A stretch of DNA of 64,000 nt from Monodelphis domestica (taxonomy: Eukaryota > Chordata > Mammalia > Didelphimorphia > Didelphidae), in the NCBI RefSeq assembly GCF_027887165.1, contig NC_077235.1:10499033-10563032 (forward strand). Direction: 5' to 3'. The translations under genes and the position numbers were made by a program. Below are positions 41,640 to 53,745 of the stretch, piece by piece. Under the pieces are notes generated by a model. That model searched no databases. It was not told the origin of the DNA and was given only the letters and a program-made list of their open reading frames with translations. Each line of letters starts with the position of its first letter. The stretch's first letter is position 1.

Positions 41640-41850
41640 AATAGTTTTGTAGTTCAGTGAGCTAAAATACAGAATGCACTAATGATGAGTCATGAGTCCG
41701 CCACTTACTAACTGTGTGGGACCATAGTCTATCTAATTAATCTCTCTAGGCCTCTTGTTTTCTCATCTGTAAAACGAGAGGGCTGGATTGGATGGCCTTC
41801 TAAGGTCCTTTCCACCTCTAAGTTTATTTTCCCATGATCCTACAGGCATA
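41640..41850 (+). repeat. MAR1-type CORE-SINE
   Basis: 'ccgccacttactaactgtgt', 'gttttctcatctgtaaaacg', 'gattggatggccttctaagg' and 'tcctttccacctctaagttt'. Confidence 0.85.
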
Positions 41851-42039
41851 TGGCCTGAGTACCTTTGCAGAATAGTATAAAGGATAATGGCAAGGGTAGC
41901 CTTCTTCCCTCTTCCACCATCCTTTTCTTTTTAACTACGTTGGGCACAAGAGAGGAGTGAAAGAAATGATAGGACCTCTGCTTACAGCGGAGGGGATGAT
42001 GATAGTAATGGATGGTACTGAAAAGGTATCAGTTTCCTT

Positions 42040-42810
42040 CTGTTTTCTCTTCCAGAAAGGATTGCACAAAAATAGCTAGCACAGATCTGAGAGGAGGAAG
42101 TCAGTTCATATGTGGCAGCCCTCAATAAGTTTAAGCCACTAGGGTCTGAGAAATTCCATCCTCGGGTGATTGCTGCACTGCTGCGGGTCTTTGAAGGGCT
42201 GCAGAGAAAAGGGGAAGTGGTGGCAGAAGAGGGGAAGGACAAATATTGTTTCAGCACCCAATAAAGAAACAAGAGTTGTGCCTAGTGACTCTAGATCAGA
42301 GAACTTGACTATTGTTCCTGGAAAAATTCTAGCACCCATCATGAAAGGAATGCTTTATGAGCACTTTGAAAGCGTACAACCCTTGTGAGCTAGAGTGCAT
42401 CTAGAAGCAAGCAAGCAGCCTGGAGAATGTGTCCTATGGCAGTCATTTGAAAGATGTGGGCATGGTTAGCCTTGAGAAAAGCGGGCCTTCAAGGACCTGA
42501 AGGATTGTCACATGGAAGGAGGGTTCTATTTGTCCTTCATCGCCCCAAAGAACAATGGAGGAAAGGTACAGAGAGACAGAGACAAATTTTGGCCTGACCT
42601 CTTATCAGTGAGAACTTCATAAAGTGGGATGGGTCATCTGGAGAGATTAATGGGTTCCCATCCATTAGACACATTCAAGGAGAGGCTGCATAACACTTGC
42701 CAGGCGTGCCGTAGAGGGAGTTGGGGTCAGATAGGGTTTGGACTATCTGACGTCCGAGGGCCCTGCCAATTTGGAGATTCTCTGATTCCTCATTTCCCTT
42801 GGTCCCATGT
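42040..42810 (+). repeat. CR1/L3-like LINE, 3' half
   Basis: Order: 'cctcaataagtttaagccac', 'gaaattccatcctcgggtga', 'gtgggcatggttagccttga', 'gacctgaaggattgtcacat', 'gcccacatt..'-like decayed text, 'cattcaaggagaggctgcat' and an 'gattctctgattcc' terminus. Collinear with the copy at 9.1-9.6 kb but extending further 5'. Confidence 0.65.
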
Positions 42811-44275
42811 GGTAGTACCCTCCCTTATCTATGGAACACTAAACATTGGCATAGATGATTCCTCCCCTCCCAATTGACTATTCCTTTGTTTCTACTTGGC
42901 ATCTCCTGAAGACCCCCATTGCTTGATTCTCCATCAACCGGAAGTGACCTATAGTATTCTGCTTGGTACCTCTCCCAAAGAGCATCCCTTCTTCTAAGGA
43001 AAAAGGAAACAAAAACTACTAAATGATAGCCACCATGCAAATGCCAGGAGACTTTGAAAGGGAGGCTACCACACCAACCTCCTTGGAGCCTTAGCCATAG
43101 TCATTCATGGTGGAAGGAACATGTGGACTCCCGTCAGACTTCCTGTCCTTCTGGCCTGCTCACACTTGGGATCAGCTCTTTTATTTGTTTCTACCATTAG
43201 AAAGCCTTGGGAATCAAGGATCCCTGGTCTTTGCCAGCGATGAGGCAACTTGGTCCACTCCAGGACTAGAGAGCCGAGTTCTTTTGCCAGGGTCTGTGGG
43301 TACAGGAAACCCTTGTGAGGTTGTAGGGTCTGCTCTAGGAGAAGCCACTTTGGGGGGTTGCTATGGTTAGGTTGCCAGTCTGGCCTTTCATCTTAAGGTC
43401 TCCTAGGGCCAATGCCATTGATGGCACCATCATGAAGCTCGCTCAGTCTGGAAAAGAAGGTACACGCCCAGGTGCAAATGGGAAAGGGGCCACTTACAAA
43501 AACACAAGGTGAGGAAGTGAAAATTGGCACGGAAAAAACTGTCCTGAGCTGTAAGGGGCAGAGGCTGGTGAGGGCAGCCTTTCAGCCACCTGAGGAGGAC
43601 TTTGGCTGGCTTACTGGCCAGGTGCTGGGCCTCTTGGGCCAAGGGGAGATTGTAGGGCTGGAGAGAAGGATTTTCAAACTTCTTCCTACCCTTTCAGAAG
43701 GGAGAGTGAAAACATGGGCGGCTTCATTTCAGTGATCATTGTGTCAAAACAAGCCTTGCAAAGTGCCCTGGGTTTGTTTTGTTGTGTTTTTTCCTCCGAA
43801 GCTCCAACTGTAGCTTGTTTGGTTCCTTGGACCTAACAGAAACCCACAGAGCAGCGGGCTGGCAGGCTTCAGGGGCTGGCACAGGGCAGTGTTCAAAGCA
43901 CCTTGGGGAGAAATGGAAGCAGCCCCGAAGAAACATGTCAAAAGGCTGCCAGAAAACTTTGGGGAAAGTATGTTCTCTTTTTTGGTGTTTTCTTCCCTCT
44001 CCCTGCCTCAAAAATGTATAAATAATATACGTCGGAACCCAACCCTGTGTACCATTGATTCTCTTCTTCCTACCCTGACTCCTCTGAAAGAAATCTCATT
44101 TATATGAGCACGTACTTCTCCACTCTGTTACCTCCTAGATCAATGGCATTCGCTCTTCTTTCTGAGCCTGCCTTGCCTTCTTTCTCCATCTCACCTTGAT
44201 CTGTGCAGTTCAGTTTCTGTCTTTTCTTCCACATGAAATTTCTTTGACAAACTACCAAAAAACAAGTCCACAAAC

Positions 44276-44276
<1 letters not shown>
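42811..44276. other. unique DNA, no gene recognised
   Basis: Frames of 87-91 codons on both strands near 43.1-44.0 kb overlap each other and lack motifs. No repeat is assigned. Confidence 0.5.

Positions 44277-44342
<66 letters not shown>
44277..44342 (+). repeat. (AC)n microsatellite, 33 units
   Basis: Uninterrupted AC run, the longest dinucleotide array here. It is likely polymorphic and Z-DNA capable. Confidence 0.95.
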
Positions 44343-44347
<5 letters not shown>

Positions 44348-44519
44348 CCTTTTGCCCATGTCAAGAGTGTGTGTTTAATTCCATTTGATTGTTTGCACCC
44401 CCAGACCATCTATTGTCCTTCCTTTGGTTTGCACAGGTTCTTGATCTCCCACTTTTCTCAAGGGAATTTCTAGACTTTAGGGGCGCTCTCTTTTCATGCC
44501 ACTTACAACCTAGCTAGGC

Positions 44520-44636
44520 TGTCTCTTTAGCTTTGACTTGATCTCCCTCCTGAACTTTTCCTACACATTTTGCTTTTTCTTTTTGTATCCCCAGTGCTTA
44601 GTACAGTGTCTAGCATATAGTAAAGGCTAGACAAAT
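44520..44636 (+). repeat. L2 3'-end fragment
   Basis: 'ttttgtatccccagtgctta' followed by 'gtacagtgtctagcatatag' and 'taaaggctagacaaa', the classic L2 terminus. The TTTC array starts where it ends. Confidence 0.8.
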
Positions 44637-45051
<415 letters not shown>

Positions 45052-45284
45052 TCATTCATTCTTTCATCATCTTCAATTTTTCCCTAATAAAGATTCTGAG
45101 AAACTTGAGAAAGGAAAGGATGTGAATCATGGAACCATGGAAAAATAGTCTAAATTCATTAATTCAATAAACATTTTCAATCCAAAGTTGGCAATCTGTC
45201 CTATTCTCCAAGTTTCCTTTCATAGACTTTCCTAGTGAAGGGGAAAAAACTATCATCATAAAGAGAAGATGGGCAGGACGGACC
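45052..45284. other. unique DNA
   Basis: An attcattcattc scrap is present at the array edge. Nothing else is recognised. Confidence 0.5.
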
Positions 45285-45700
45285 TCAGACAAGTATTGAA
45301 GAAAAGGAGCTGAGAGTCATAACTGACCACAAGTTTAATAGGAATTAGCAATGCCATTTGAAAGAAATTTCAGCGTGATTGTGTGATGCTCTAAAAGGAC
45401 AGACTCCAAGAGCAGAAAAGGTTCCTCCTCTTTAGAGAAGTGAGTCTCATCTTAAGTTTTAGATACAAAAATCCAGATTTATGTAACACAGAGTTAGTGA
45501 ATGGTCACGTTACAAAGGATGAAAAAAACCCTTCTGATAAATCCTCAGCATATTGGATACATGGTGACACATTGGGGGTTTTATTGGCCTCAGGAACCCT
45601 TGGACACCTTCTACCAAAGCTGTGGAGCAAGTGTGGGTTACCAGCTATGATCTGCATTTGAGGAGGAAGGCCTCTGACAACATCCCAGAGCCTCATTAAG
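45285..45700 (+). repeat. CR1/L3-like LINE interior
   Basis: 'gagctgagagtcataactga' followed by 'ccacaagtttaataggaatt' and 'agcaatgccatttgaaag' parallel the CR1 ORF2 segment (LGV..D.KLN.S.QC) with frame damage. Confidence 0.45.
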
Positions 45701-45829
45701 ATGCCTGAGGTATGGGAAGAGAAAAAGGTCCTGGCACCGATCTTATTTAGTGGGCTCCCTAAATGCATTTAAAATTGAATTTAGTTTATGAACATGTGAG
45801 TCACATACACATTTCCAGGAATCCTTAGA

Positions 45830-46060
45830 GTAGATTGACTTAAAAGACCTGGGTTAAAATCTGGCCTCTGAAACAGACTAGTTGTGTGACCTTGGACAAG
45901 TCATTTACCCGCTTTCTGCCTCAGTTTCCTCATCTGTCAAATGGGGATAGAAATAATAGTTGCCTCCCAAGGTGGTTGTGAGAATCAAATGAGCAATGTC
46001 TATCAAAGTGTTTTGAAAATCTTAAAGTATCACTATGGAAATGTGAGTTATTATTGCATA
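45830..46060 (+). repeat. MIR/MAR1-type CORE-SINE
   Basis: 'gacctgggttaaaatctggc', 'gtgaccttggacaagtcatt', 'cagtttcctcatctgtcaaa', 'gtggttgtgagaatcaaatg' and 'aaagtgttttgaaaatctta'. Nearly complete. Confidence 0.88.
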
Positions 46061-46319
46061 AAGCAAAGCACACTTGCTATTGGCTGCCATTTTACAGTAC
46101 ATGGTGTACGGTGGCTTCCTAGCCTCAAGAAAGTTATGGAAAAAGGAGGCTGGGGCAGTTACCCCCAAAGACCAGAGAGATTCTAGGATGAAAAGGGAAG
46201 ACAATGGCCTTCCTCAGGCTGCGTGAGGGAGAGGGCCGAGAGGGTGTCATTCCATGGGTATGGAAAACTCCCAAATAAGAGAGCTCCCTCCGCAAATCCA
46301 GGCTAGCACCTTCTCCTAA
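46061..46319. other. unique DNA
   Basis: Nothing recognised. Confidence 0.5.
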
Positions 46320-46480
46320 CATAAAGCCTTATAGTTGCTTGGAGACACGGAGAGCTTCAGTACCTTTCCCAGGGTCATACCGTTGTCAGTCACTAAACAC
46401 TTATTAAGTGCCACTTGTGTGCCAGGTGCTTGGCTAAGGCAGCACTTGAACCCAGGTCTTTGTGACTTTGAGACTCTTTC
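46320..46480 (-). repeat. MIR fragment interrupted by an L2/MIR end
   Basis: 'cctttcccagggtcatacc' is separated from 'gcacttgaacccaggtcttt' by 'taaacacttattaagtgcca' with 'cttgtgtgccaggtgcttgg'. The arrangement suggests insertion of a second relic. Confidence 0.55.
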
Positions 46481-46784
46481 TCCCTCTCCTCCACTCTTCC
46501 TTGCCATGAGCCTATGTGGGGAAGACAAAAGAAAGCCCTTCACAGTATTTATGTCCTAGGGCCCAGCAAGCTTTCTGGGACCGTAGCCAATAGGATGAGC
46601 CCAAACAATTGAAGCAAGGGGCTTTGGGAAAGTTGGCCTTGGGGGAACCAGAGACATGTGAGGACCGGGGAAGGCTCACATCTCCTCACCCCAAGAGTGC
46701 TCAGAGCAGGGCGATTGGCCTGTCTGAGACCTGTAGGCCTCGCCCAGTTCGTGTCTTTAGGCCACTTATATATAGGGATTCCAT
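46481..46784. other. unique DNA, nothing recognised
   Basis: No repeat or gene assigned. Confidence 0.5.
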
Positions 46785-46955
46785 TTTATTCCTTTTTTAA
46801 CTCTTACCTTAGTTCCAAGATAGAAGAGTGAGTGATAAGGGCTAGGCAATTAAAGTTAAGTGACTCACCCAGGGTCACACAGCTAGGAGGTGAACCCAGG
46901 TCCTCTCTACTGCTGGCCTGATACTCTATTCACTGAACTACTTAGCTACTCAACT
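46785..46955 (-). repeat. marsupial tRNA-derived SINE
   Basis: Antisense: 'actcttaccttagttccaag', 'gataagggctaggcaattaa', 'cccagggtcacacagctagg', 'gtgaacccaggtcctctcta' and 'tattcactgaactacttagc'. Its 5' end abuts the large CT array. Confidence 0.9.
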
Positions 46956-47911
46956 CTCCCTCTCTGTCTCTCTTTGTCTATCTCTTGTCTCTCCTCTGTC
47001 TGTCTCTGTCTCTCTCTCTCACTCCTCTTTTTGTCTCTATCTGTCTCAGTCTCTCTCCCTCTCTTTGTCTCTGTCTGTCTATCTCTTTCTGTCTGTCTCT
47101 CATTCTGTCTCTCTGTCTCTGTCTCTCTCTCTTGGTCTCTCTCCCCCCCCCCATCTCTTTCTCTGTCTCTCTCTTCATCTCTCTCTCTCTGGGTCTCTCT
47201 GTCTCTCTCTGTCCCTCTGTCTGCCTCTTTCTCTCTGCTTCTCTGTCTCTTCTTTTCCCTCTCTCCCTCTCTCTGTCTCTCTCTTTTTCTTCCCTCTCTC
47301 TGTCTCTCTGTCTGTTTTTTGTCTCTCCTCTGTCTGTCTCTGTCTCTCTCCCTCTCTCTCCCCATCTCTCTGTCTCTCTGACTCCCTCTCTTTCTTCCCT
47401 CTCCCTCTCTGTCTTTCCTCCCTCCTCTCTGTCTCTCTCTTTCTCCATCTCTGTCTCTCCCTCTGTCTCTGTCTGTCTGTCTTTCTCTCTGTGTCTCTCT
47501 CTGTATCTGTATCTGTGTATCTGTCTCTGTCTCTCTCACTGTGTCTCTCTGTCTGTCTGTCTATTTCTCTGTCACTCTCTCTTTCTCCATCTCTGTCTCT
47601 CCCTCTGTCTCTGTCTCTCTCTGTCACTCTCTCTCTGTCTCAGTCTCTTTGTGTCTCCATGTCTCTTTGTCTTTCTGTCTCTCTCTGTGTCTTTCTCTTT
47701 CTCTGTTTCTGTGTGTGTGTCGCTCTGTCTATGTCTCTCTCTCTGTACGTTTCTCTCTGTCTCTGTTTGTCTCTCTCTCTGTCTATCTCTGTCTCTCTTT
47801 CTCTGTTTCTCTGTCTCTGTGTTTCTCTCTGTCTTTCTCTGTCTCTGTCTCTCTCTCTGTCTCTCTCTTTCTGTCTGTCTCTCTTTTTCCCTGTGTCTCT
47901 GTGTCTCTCTG

Positions 47912-47942
<31 letters not shown>

Positions 47943-49254
47943 GTCTTTTTCTGTCTCTCTCTCTCTTTCCCTCTGTGTCTCTCATTCTTTCTCTGTCTCT
48001 TTCTCTCTGTCTCTCTCTTTCCTTCTCTGTGTGTGTCTCTTTCTCTCTGTCTCTCTGTCTTTCTGTCTCTCTCTGTCTCTGTGTCTCTCTGGGTCTCTCT
48101 CTCTGTGTCTCTGTTTCTCTCTCTGTCTCTCTATCTCTGTCTCTCTGTCTTTCTCTGTCTCTCTCTCTCTTTCCCTCTGTGACTCTCATTCTTTCTCTGT
48201 CTCTTTCTCTCTGTGACTCTCTCTATGTCTCTGTCTCTCTGTGTGTCTCTCTCTTTCTCCTGTCTCTCTCTTTCTCTCTGTCTCTCTCTGTCTCTCTCTT
48301 TCCCTCTCTGTGTGTGTCTCTCTCTGGCTCTCTGTCTCTCTCTATGTCTCTGTCCCTCTCTGTGTGTCTCTCTCTTTCTCTCTGTCTCTCTGTGTCTCTG
48401 TTTCTCTCTCTGTGTCTCTGTCTCTCTCTCTGTCTCTCTCTTTCTCTCTGTTTCTCTGTCTCTGTGTTTCTGTTTCTGTCTCTCTCTGTCTTTCTCTGTG
48501 ACTCTCTGTCTCTGTCTCTGTCTGTGTGTCTCTCTCTGTCGCTCTCTTTCTCTCTGTCTCTCTCTTTCTCTCTGTATCTCTGTGTCTCTCTGTCTTTCTG
48601 TCTCTCTCTATGTCTCTCTCTTTCCCTCTCTGTGTGTGTGTCTCTTTCTCTCTGTCTCTCTGTCTTTCTGTCTCTCTTTGTCTCTGTCTCTGTGTCTCTC
48701 TCTATGTCTCTGTCTCTGTGTGTGTCTCTCTCTTTCTCTCTGTCTCTCTATCTTTCTGTCTCTCTCTGTGTCTCTGTTTCTCTCTCTGTCTCTGTCTCTG
48801 TCTGTCTCTCTGTCTCTGCTGTTTCTCTGTCTCTAGGTCTCTGTGTTTCTCTCTCTGTCTTTCTCTATCTCTGTCTCTCTGTCTCTGTCTTTCTCTGTGA
48901 CTCTATGTCTCTGTCTCTCTCTGGTTGTCTGTCTCTGTGACTCTCTCTATGTCTCTGTCTCTCTCTCTGTGTCTCTCTCTCCCCCGTCTCTCTGTCTGTC
49001 TGTCTGACTGTCTCTCTCCCTCTTTCTCTGTCTCTCTCTCTGTCTCTCTCCCTCTCTCTCTCTCTTCTCTCTCTCTTTCCCCTCTGTCTCTGTCTGTTTC
49101 TCTCCCTCTCTCTTTCTCTCTCCCCCTCTCTGTCTGTCTGTCTCTCTTTCTCTCCCCTTTTCTCTCTGTCTCTGTCTGTCTCTGTCTGTCTTTCCCTCTC
49201 TCTCTGTCTCTCTGTGTCTCTCTCTCCTTCCCTCCTTCCCTCCCTCCCTCCCTA

Positions 49255-49291
<37 letters not shown>

Positions 49292-49360
49292 TTCCCTCTC
49301 TCTCTACCTCTCCTTCTCTCCCTCCCTCTGCCTCTTTCTCTCTGTCTGTCTCTGTCTGTC

Positions 49361-49395
<35 letters not shown>

Positions 49396-49412
49396 TCCCT
49401 CCACCTCTCTGA
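46956..49412 (+). repeat. 2.45-kb polypyrimidine TCTC/TCTG/TGTG array with local higher-order repeats
   Basis: Dominant word TCTCTG with TCTC, TTTC and interspersed TGTGTGTCT. Longer units recur: a 'tctcattctttctctgtctc' block at about 47980 and 48184 (spacing 204 bp), and 'ttctccatctctgtctctcc' at 47451 and 47583 (132 bp). The last 400 bp lose TGTG words and gain CCCTC words. A 651-codon Ser/Leu frame and others are compositional artefacts. Confidence 0.92.
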
Positions 49413-49679
49413 CTAAGTGGTGTAGCTTGACATGTACTTGTGCTTGTGGGCCCTCAGCCTGAGGGCCACTTGGTGGAAATGGCCTCAAGTAGGGAAAGGG
49501 CCTACGTCCACGCTACAGAGCTTGAGGTTCTGAACAATCTTGGCATGCTGGGTTAGAGAGTCAGTTTGGGTGGGGAAGGCCCTGCCAGTTGGTCACCCTA
49601 CATCGGGGAGTGCCTGAGGAACATTTCAACATCTGGGCTGCTTCTGCAGGCCTCAGACCACCCTTCCCTTGTCTTCTTT
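49413..49679. other. unique DNA
   Basis: Nothing recognised. Confidence 0.5.
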
Positions 49680-49835
49680 GAAAAACATTTTCATTTGAAT
49701 ATATTCGCACTGATATCTTTCGTTTTTACATTGCCTCCATTTCCCCTATATTCCTCTGCACTTTCCCAGTTGTCCTTTGTAACAAAGAAATTTTCAAAAA
49801 AGGAAAACATAGAAAATAAATGGACAAAAGCAATT
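49680..49835 (-). repeat. L1-type 3'UTR fragment
   Basis: 'ctttcgtttttacattgcct', 'ccatttcccctatattcctc' and 'ttgtcctttgtaacaaagaa' are the reverse of marsupial L1 3'UTR text related to that at 40.2-40.4 kb. Confidence 0.45.
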
Positions 49836-49984
49836 CAGAGGGGAGAACGTGTCTGGCTGCCATTGAAGCATTCCCTTTAAGGTGAAAAGCCTTGCCCTGG
49901 GTAGTGGCTCCATCCCTGCTAATACGTCCAATTGGTCTGCATGAACTCTGTAGTTGCATTTACCTACCCATAAGCACTCTCCAT

Positions 49985-50085
49985 CTCCTGAGTAGAATGG
50001 CAGCTCTTTGAGGGCAGCCTGCGCCTTGCTTTTGGCTTCCTTTGTCCGGTGCATACTGGGACCTAAAGGAGACTCGTTAAACTGA
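49985..50085 (+). repeat. L2 3'-end fragment
   Basis: 'gagtagaatggcagctcttt' followed by 'gagggcagcctgcgccttgc' and 'tgcatactgggacctaaagg'. Confidence 0.55.
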
Positions 50086-50884
50086 ACTGAAGGGAGGCGG
50101 TGAAGGGGAGGCAGGACCAGGTCCACAGACATGCTGACAGTTCGGCTGGAATGTGAACATGAGAAGGGAATCTGTGTGGGATGTGAGAGGATGCTGGCCA
50201 GAGCAGTGTGGCAGCCAAGGATGAAAGGCCTCAAGTAGGCCAGTGAGGTGGAGGAGACCCCTAAATCATACATCTGTGCATGGTGCCTTCTGGGTATGCC
50301 TCCTCAGGCCACCCTGCCTGCCTGCTGCACCTATTAGATGTGGGTTCCCTGAGGCAGGGCCTGCTGCATCTTTGGAATCCCGCTCCAAGCCTCCTGCCGA
50401 AGCTGTCCCTCTCCCTATCTCATCTGTCTGTGTCATCTTACTGTGTTTTGCATTTGTTTGAAAGCTCTTTAATGTGTTTGTCAAATGAACACATATGTTG
50501 ATTGATAAATAATAAATAAGGAACATTTGGCAGCCACAGCATCCCAGGCTCAGAAAAAAAGTAGTGAGCACTACCAGGATGGCCTATGAGGACGTTTACC
50601 TTGGCTCGCCCTTGCCTAAGCACGGTTTTCTTGGGCTGCCTTGTCAGAGCCCCAGCCGCCCCTGCCATCACTGTGCCAGAGCACCAGCCATATCGTGGCA
50701 ACCAAAGGATCTCAATCTTTCCTATTTTCTCAAGGATAAAATGCCAGCTGAGATGGCTCTCAGCCATCATCCCCGTAGCTGTTGCCTGAACACAGTACCT
50801 GACATTGGCGAGCCATTTTCCTCACCTTGGCCAAAGTTGTCAAGAATGCCCTCACTCCAATTTGGAATCATGGCCAAAGCTCTG
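50086..50884. other. mostly unique DNA, no gene recognised
   Basis: A possible L2 scrap lies at 50330-50380 ('gtgggttccctgaggcaggg'). Frames of about 100-110 codons on both strands overlap each other and are not supported. Confidence 0.45.
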
Positions 50885-51300
50885 TAAAACTGTGCATACC
50901 CTTTGATCCTGTAATCCTGCCATGGAGTCTGTGTCCCAGAGAGATTCAAAGAGAGAGAAAAGACCTCATTGTACAAAAATATTTCTAGCTGCTCTATCTG
51001 TGGTGGCAAAGAATTGGCAATGGAGGCGACATCCATCCATTGGGGAATGGCTGAACACATTGTGGCCCACGCCAGTGATGGAATACTATTGTGCTGGAAG
51101 GCGTGATGAGCAGGAGGATTTTAGAAAGAGCTGGAAAGATCACATGACCCGGTGCAGTGCGAAACAAGCTGAACTGGGAGAGCACCGTACACAGTAACGG
51201 CAATATTGTGAGATGATCGACGATGAAAACCTGGCTACCCTCAGCAGGGATGATCCTGCAAGACATGATGGGCAATGCTATGCACCTCCAGAGGGAGAAA
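50885..51300 (+). repeat. L1 LINE, ORF2 C-terminus (5'-truncated)
   Basis: Translation with frame breaks gives IPFDPVI, then KIFLAALSVVAKNW, HPSIGEWLNTLW and MEYYCAGRRDEQEDF followed by SWKDHM. This parallels the L1 ORF2p C-terminus (IPFDPAIP..., FIAALFTIAK.W, W......MEYYAAI..DEF). The nucleotide text continues with 'gtacacagtaacggcaatat' and 'ctatgcacctccagaggg'. A pseudogenic fragment. Confidence 0.8.
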
Positions 51301-52344
51301 TATCACTTTCTTTCGCTGGTTTAGGAGCTTATGGGTGCCACCAGCTTGGGTAGAGCAGGCTGATGTCTTCGAATGGCATGCTGACTCCTTCTCCATGTGA
51401 GATTGCCCTGCTCCCCTCAATGGCAACAAACTGTTCTGGCGATCGAATGATATATGCTCTTCTGTTGGGCAACTTTCGACTCCTTTCACACAACGAAGGG
51501 CCAGCCACCCTCTCCATAGTGTTACGTCCACCACCGTCCCCTTATTCAGACTTGGAATTAGGTTTGCTAAAGGTGAAGATCTGTTGTATTTAAATAGACA
51601 TCGAGCAATTTAGGCCACAAATGTAACACTTAAAAGGCATTCGGTCCAGACAGAAAACACCTGTCCATGCTGTGAATCCAGATGGGGAAGCCGCAATCTG
51701 GAGAGGGAGCTAGCTGTGCCCCACAATAAGGATAAACAAGACCAATTATCTTAGAAGCCAAGCCTTTTGAAATAAATTGTCTGAGGAATCGACCTTTGAA
51801 AGGATCAAAGCCCAGCGTGGGTTGCTTCAAGATGTTCTCTCCTGGCCACTGCAGCCTCTCTTCTCCGTTTCCCCCTTTTCTGTGCTGGCCTAAAGGTGAC
51901 GTCTTTAACATGGAAACCGTGTTCCACACTCCCAAAGTGAATTTCTTTTTAACACTGATACCCAGATTGAGCTAAACTTCTTCAAAAGCCAACCTGAAAC
52001 GGAGCCGTAAAGAAAGTACGAGGACTATGAGGAGCAGATAGATGGCTCTAAGCAGGCCCACAGGAGGTGCCCATGTTGGCCTCCAAGGTCCATCTGCAGA
52101 TCCCTGGGGGTCTAGGCAGGGGCCTGGGCGGTGCCTACTTGCTTTTATGCCAGTAGGAACTTAGGTAGGATGGCTCAGCGGGCATGTATCTAAGGAACAG
52201 GAAGAGCAGAGATTGCAGAGAAAATCTGGGGTATACTCCTGGAGCCTGTGACTCTGTGCCTGCTCCCTTGGAATGTCCCAGGCTCCCTGCTACATCTTCT
52301 CTCTGGGAAATCCTGAAAGGGGTCAGCTTTTCACCCTCCCTGAC
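51301..52344. other. unique DNA, no gene recognised
   Basis: A repeat-free stretch of about 1 kb. A 101-codon minus frame at 51630-51935 has no family motif. Confidence 0.45.
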
Positions 52345-52585
52345 ACGTTGCAGCTTCTTCAAAGCTCAGATGCCACATCGAACAGGAGACACTTCCTGTC
52401 TGTTTTTAGCCCTTCCTCCCTCTTCGAATGACTATTTCTTTACTTCTAGGCTTGACATCCCCTTCTGTCCTTGGAGAACATAAGTTCCCTGAAGACAAGA
52501 CCATTTGCTTTTTGTCTGGTTGTCTCTAGGATTTAAGATGCTGCCTGGTACCTGGCAGGCACTTAATAAAAATGTAAATAAATAT
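52345..52585 (+). repeat. L2 LINE 3' end
   Basis: 'cttcttcaaagctcagatgc', 'gaacataagttccctgaaga', 'tttttgtctggttgtctcta' and 'ctggcaggcacttaataaaa', ending at the AT-rich patch. Confidence 0.75.
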
Positions 52586-52735
52586 AGATTTATTTTCATT
52601 TTTATTATATGTCTATTCTTATATGATCTATTATTATATGGTATAAATTAATAAATATATATCTATAGAAATTTTATTCATATTGATATGTGTAAATATA
52701 ATATAAAATATTATATATATGAAATAAATGCTTTC
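52586..52735 (+). repeat. AT-rich low-complexity patch
   Basis: About 150 bp of A/T with tatata and aaataa words directly downstream of the L2 terminus. Confidence 0.85.
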
Positions 52736-52820
52736 AATTGGATTGTGTCAGAAGGACCATTTAAAACAATGAAAATACCCCAGCTAGAATGTGCCAGGTG
52801 TCAGGAGGCTCACTGGAATT

Positions 52821-53022
52821 CCTTTTTTTAAACTCTTACCTTCCATCTTGGAATCAATACTGTGTATCACTTCCAAGGCAGAAGAGTGGTAAGGGCTAGG
52901 CAATGGGGGTCAAGTGACTTGCCCAGGGTCACACAGCTGGGAAATGTCTGAGGTCAGATTTGAAGCCAGGACCTCCCATCTCTAGACCTGGCTCTCCATC
53001 CACTGAGCCACCCAGCTGCCCC
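52821..53022 (-). mobile_element. marsupial tRNA-derived SINE, full length, with short direct repeats
   Basis: Antisense: T-run, 'cttaccttccatcttggaat', 'ccaaggcagaagagtggtaa', 'gggctaggcaatgggggtca', 'cacacagctgggaaatgtct' and 'ccactgagccacccagctgc'. It is flanked by ctggaatt at 52813-52820 and 53023-53030, a probable target-site duplication. Confidence 0.93.
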
Positions 53023-53199
53023 CTGGAATTTCTGTTTTAAAGGACATCAAATCTGGGTCTCTTTGTGGATTGTGCCCTAGCCTCTTAGTCCCCTCTTTGT
53101 CTTTTAGAGGATCAGGGAAGTAAATTGGGGACGATAGAATCGGAGAGTTGGGGAAGCTAAATGTTTTTGGAGAAAAAGATTGGTCTATTTAAGAACTGC

Positions 53200-53305
53200 T
53201 CCCAGGAAAGGCTTTATTACCTTACATTTGTAAGGTATTTAGCTTGGCAAAGCACTTTCCTATCTATTATCTCATTTTATTCCCACGAGATTCTATTTAT
53301 CATAA
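53200..53305 (-). repeat. MIR 3' part
   Basis: 'cttacatttgtaaggtattt' followed by 'ggcaaagcactttcctatct' and 'attatctcattttattccca'. Confidence 0.65.
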
Positions 53306-53609
53306 AAAGGTATTTACATATTTACCATTCTTCTCCACTACCAAAGCAACAACATTTCCATGAACGTTATGGTATCAACTTCCTAGAAACTCAGACTTTT
53401 TGCTTTGCTTTGCTTTTCCGCATTTCTTCTCCCTCTTTTAACTGTCCTTTTTCTTCTCATCAGGGCCCCTAGTGTCTGAGGCTGTGCTTCCCAGAGAGGC
53501 CAGAAATATTGCTTCCTCTTCCAGGGAAAGGACAACTGGGCAGCCAGCCTTATAGGGGAGATGGGATGACAGCCCTTGGAAAATGTTTGAGCGCCGTAAA
53601 ATTATGACG
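53306..53609. other. unique DNA
   Basis: Nothing recognised. Confidence 0.5.
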
Positions 53610-53745
53610 GACATGATTGTATGGACCCTGAGGCCCCTTTCTGCTACTTACTGCTTGTGTGACCTTCAGGAAATCTGTTCCTCTCCTTGGGTCTCAGTTT
53701 CCTCCTCTGTAAAATGAATGGGTTGGCCATTAGAAGGATGAAGGG
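53610..53745 (+). repeat. MAR1-type CORE-SINE
   Basis: 'tacttactgcttgtgtgacc', 'ggtctcagtttcctcctctg' and 'taaaatgaatgggttggcca'. Confidence 0.82.

Noticed and set aside
46946..48940. 651-codon Ser/Leu/Val frame that looks like a multi-pass membrane protein
   Set aside because: The hydrophobic pattern is only translated TCTG/TCTC repeats; several frames stay open in parallel.
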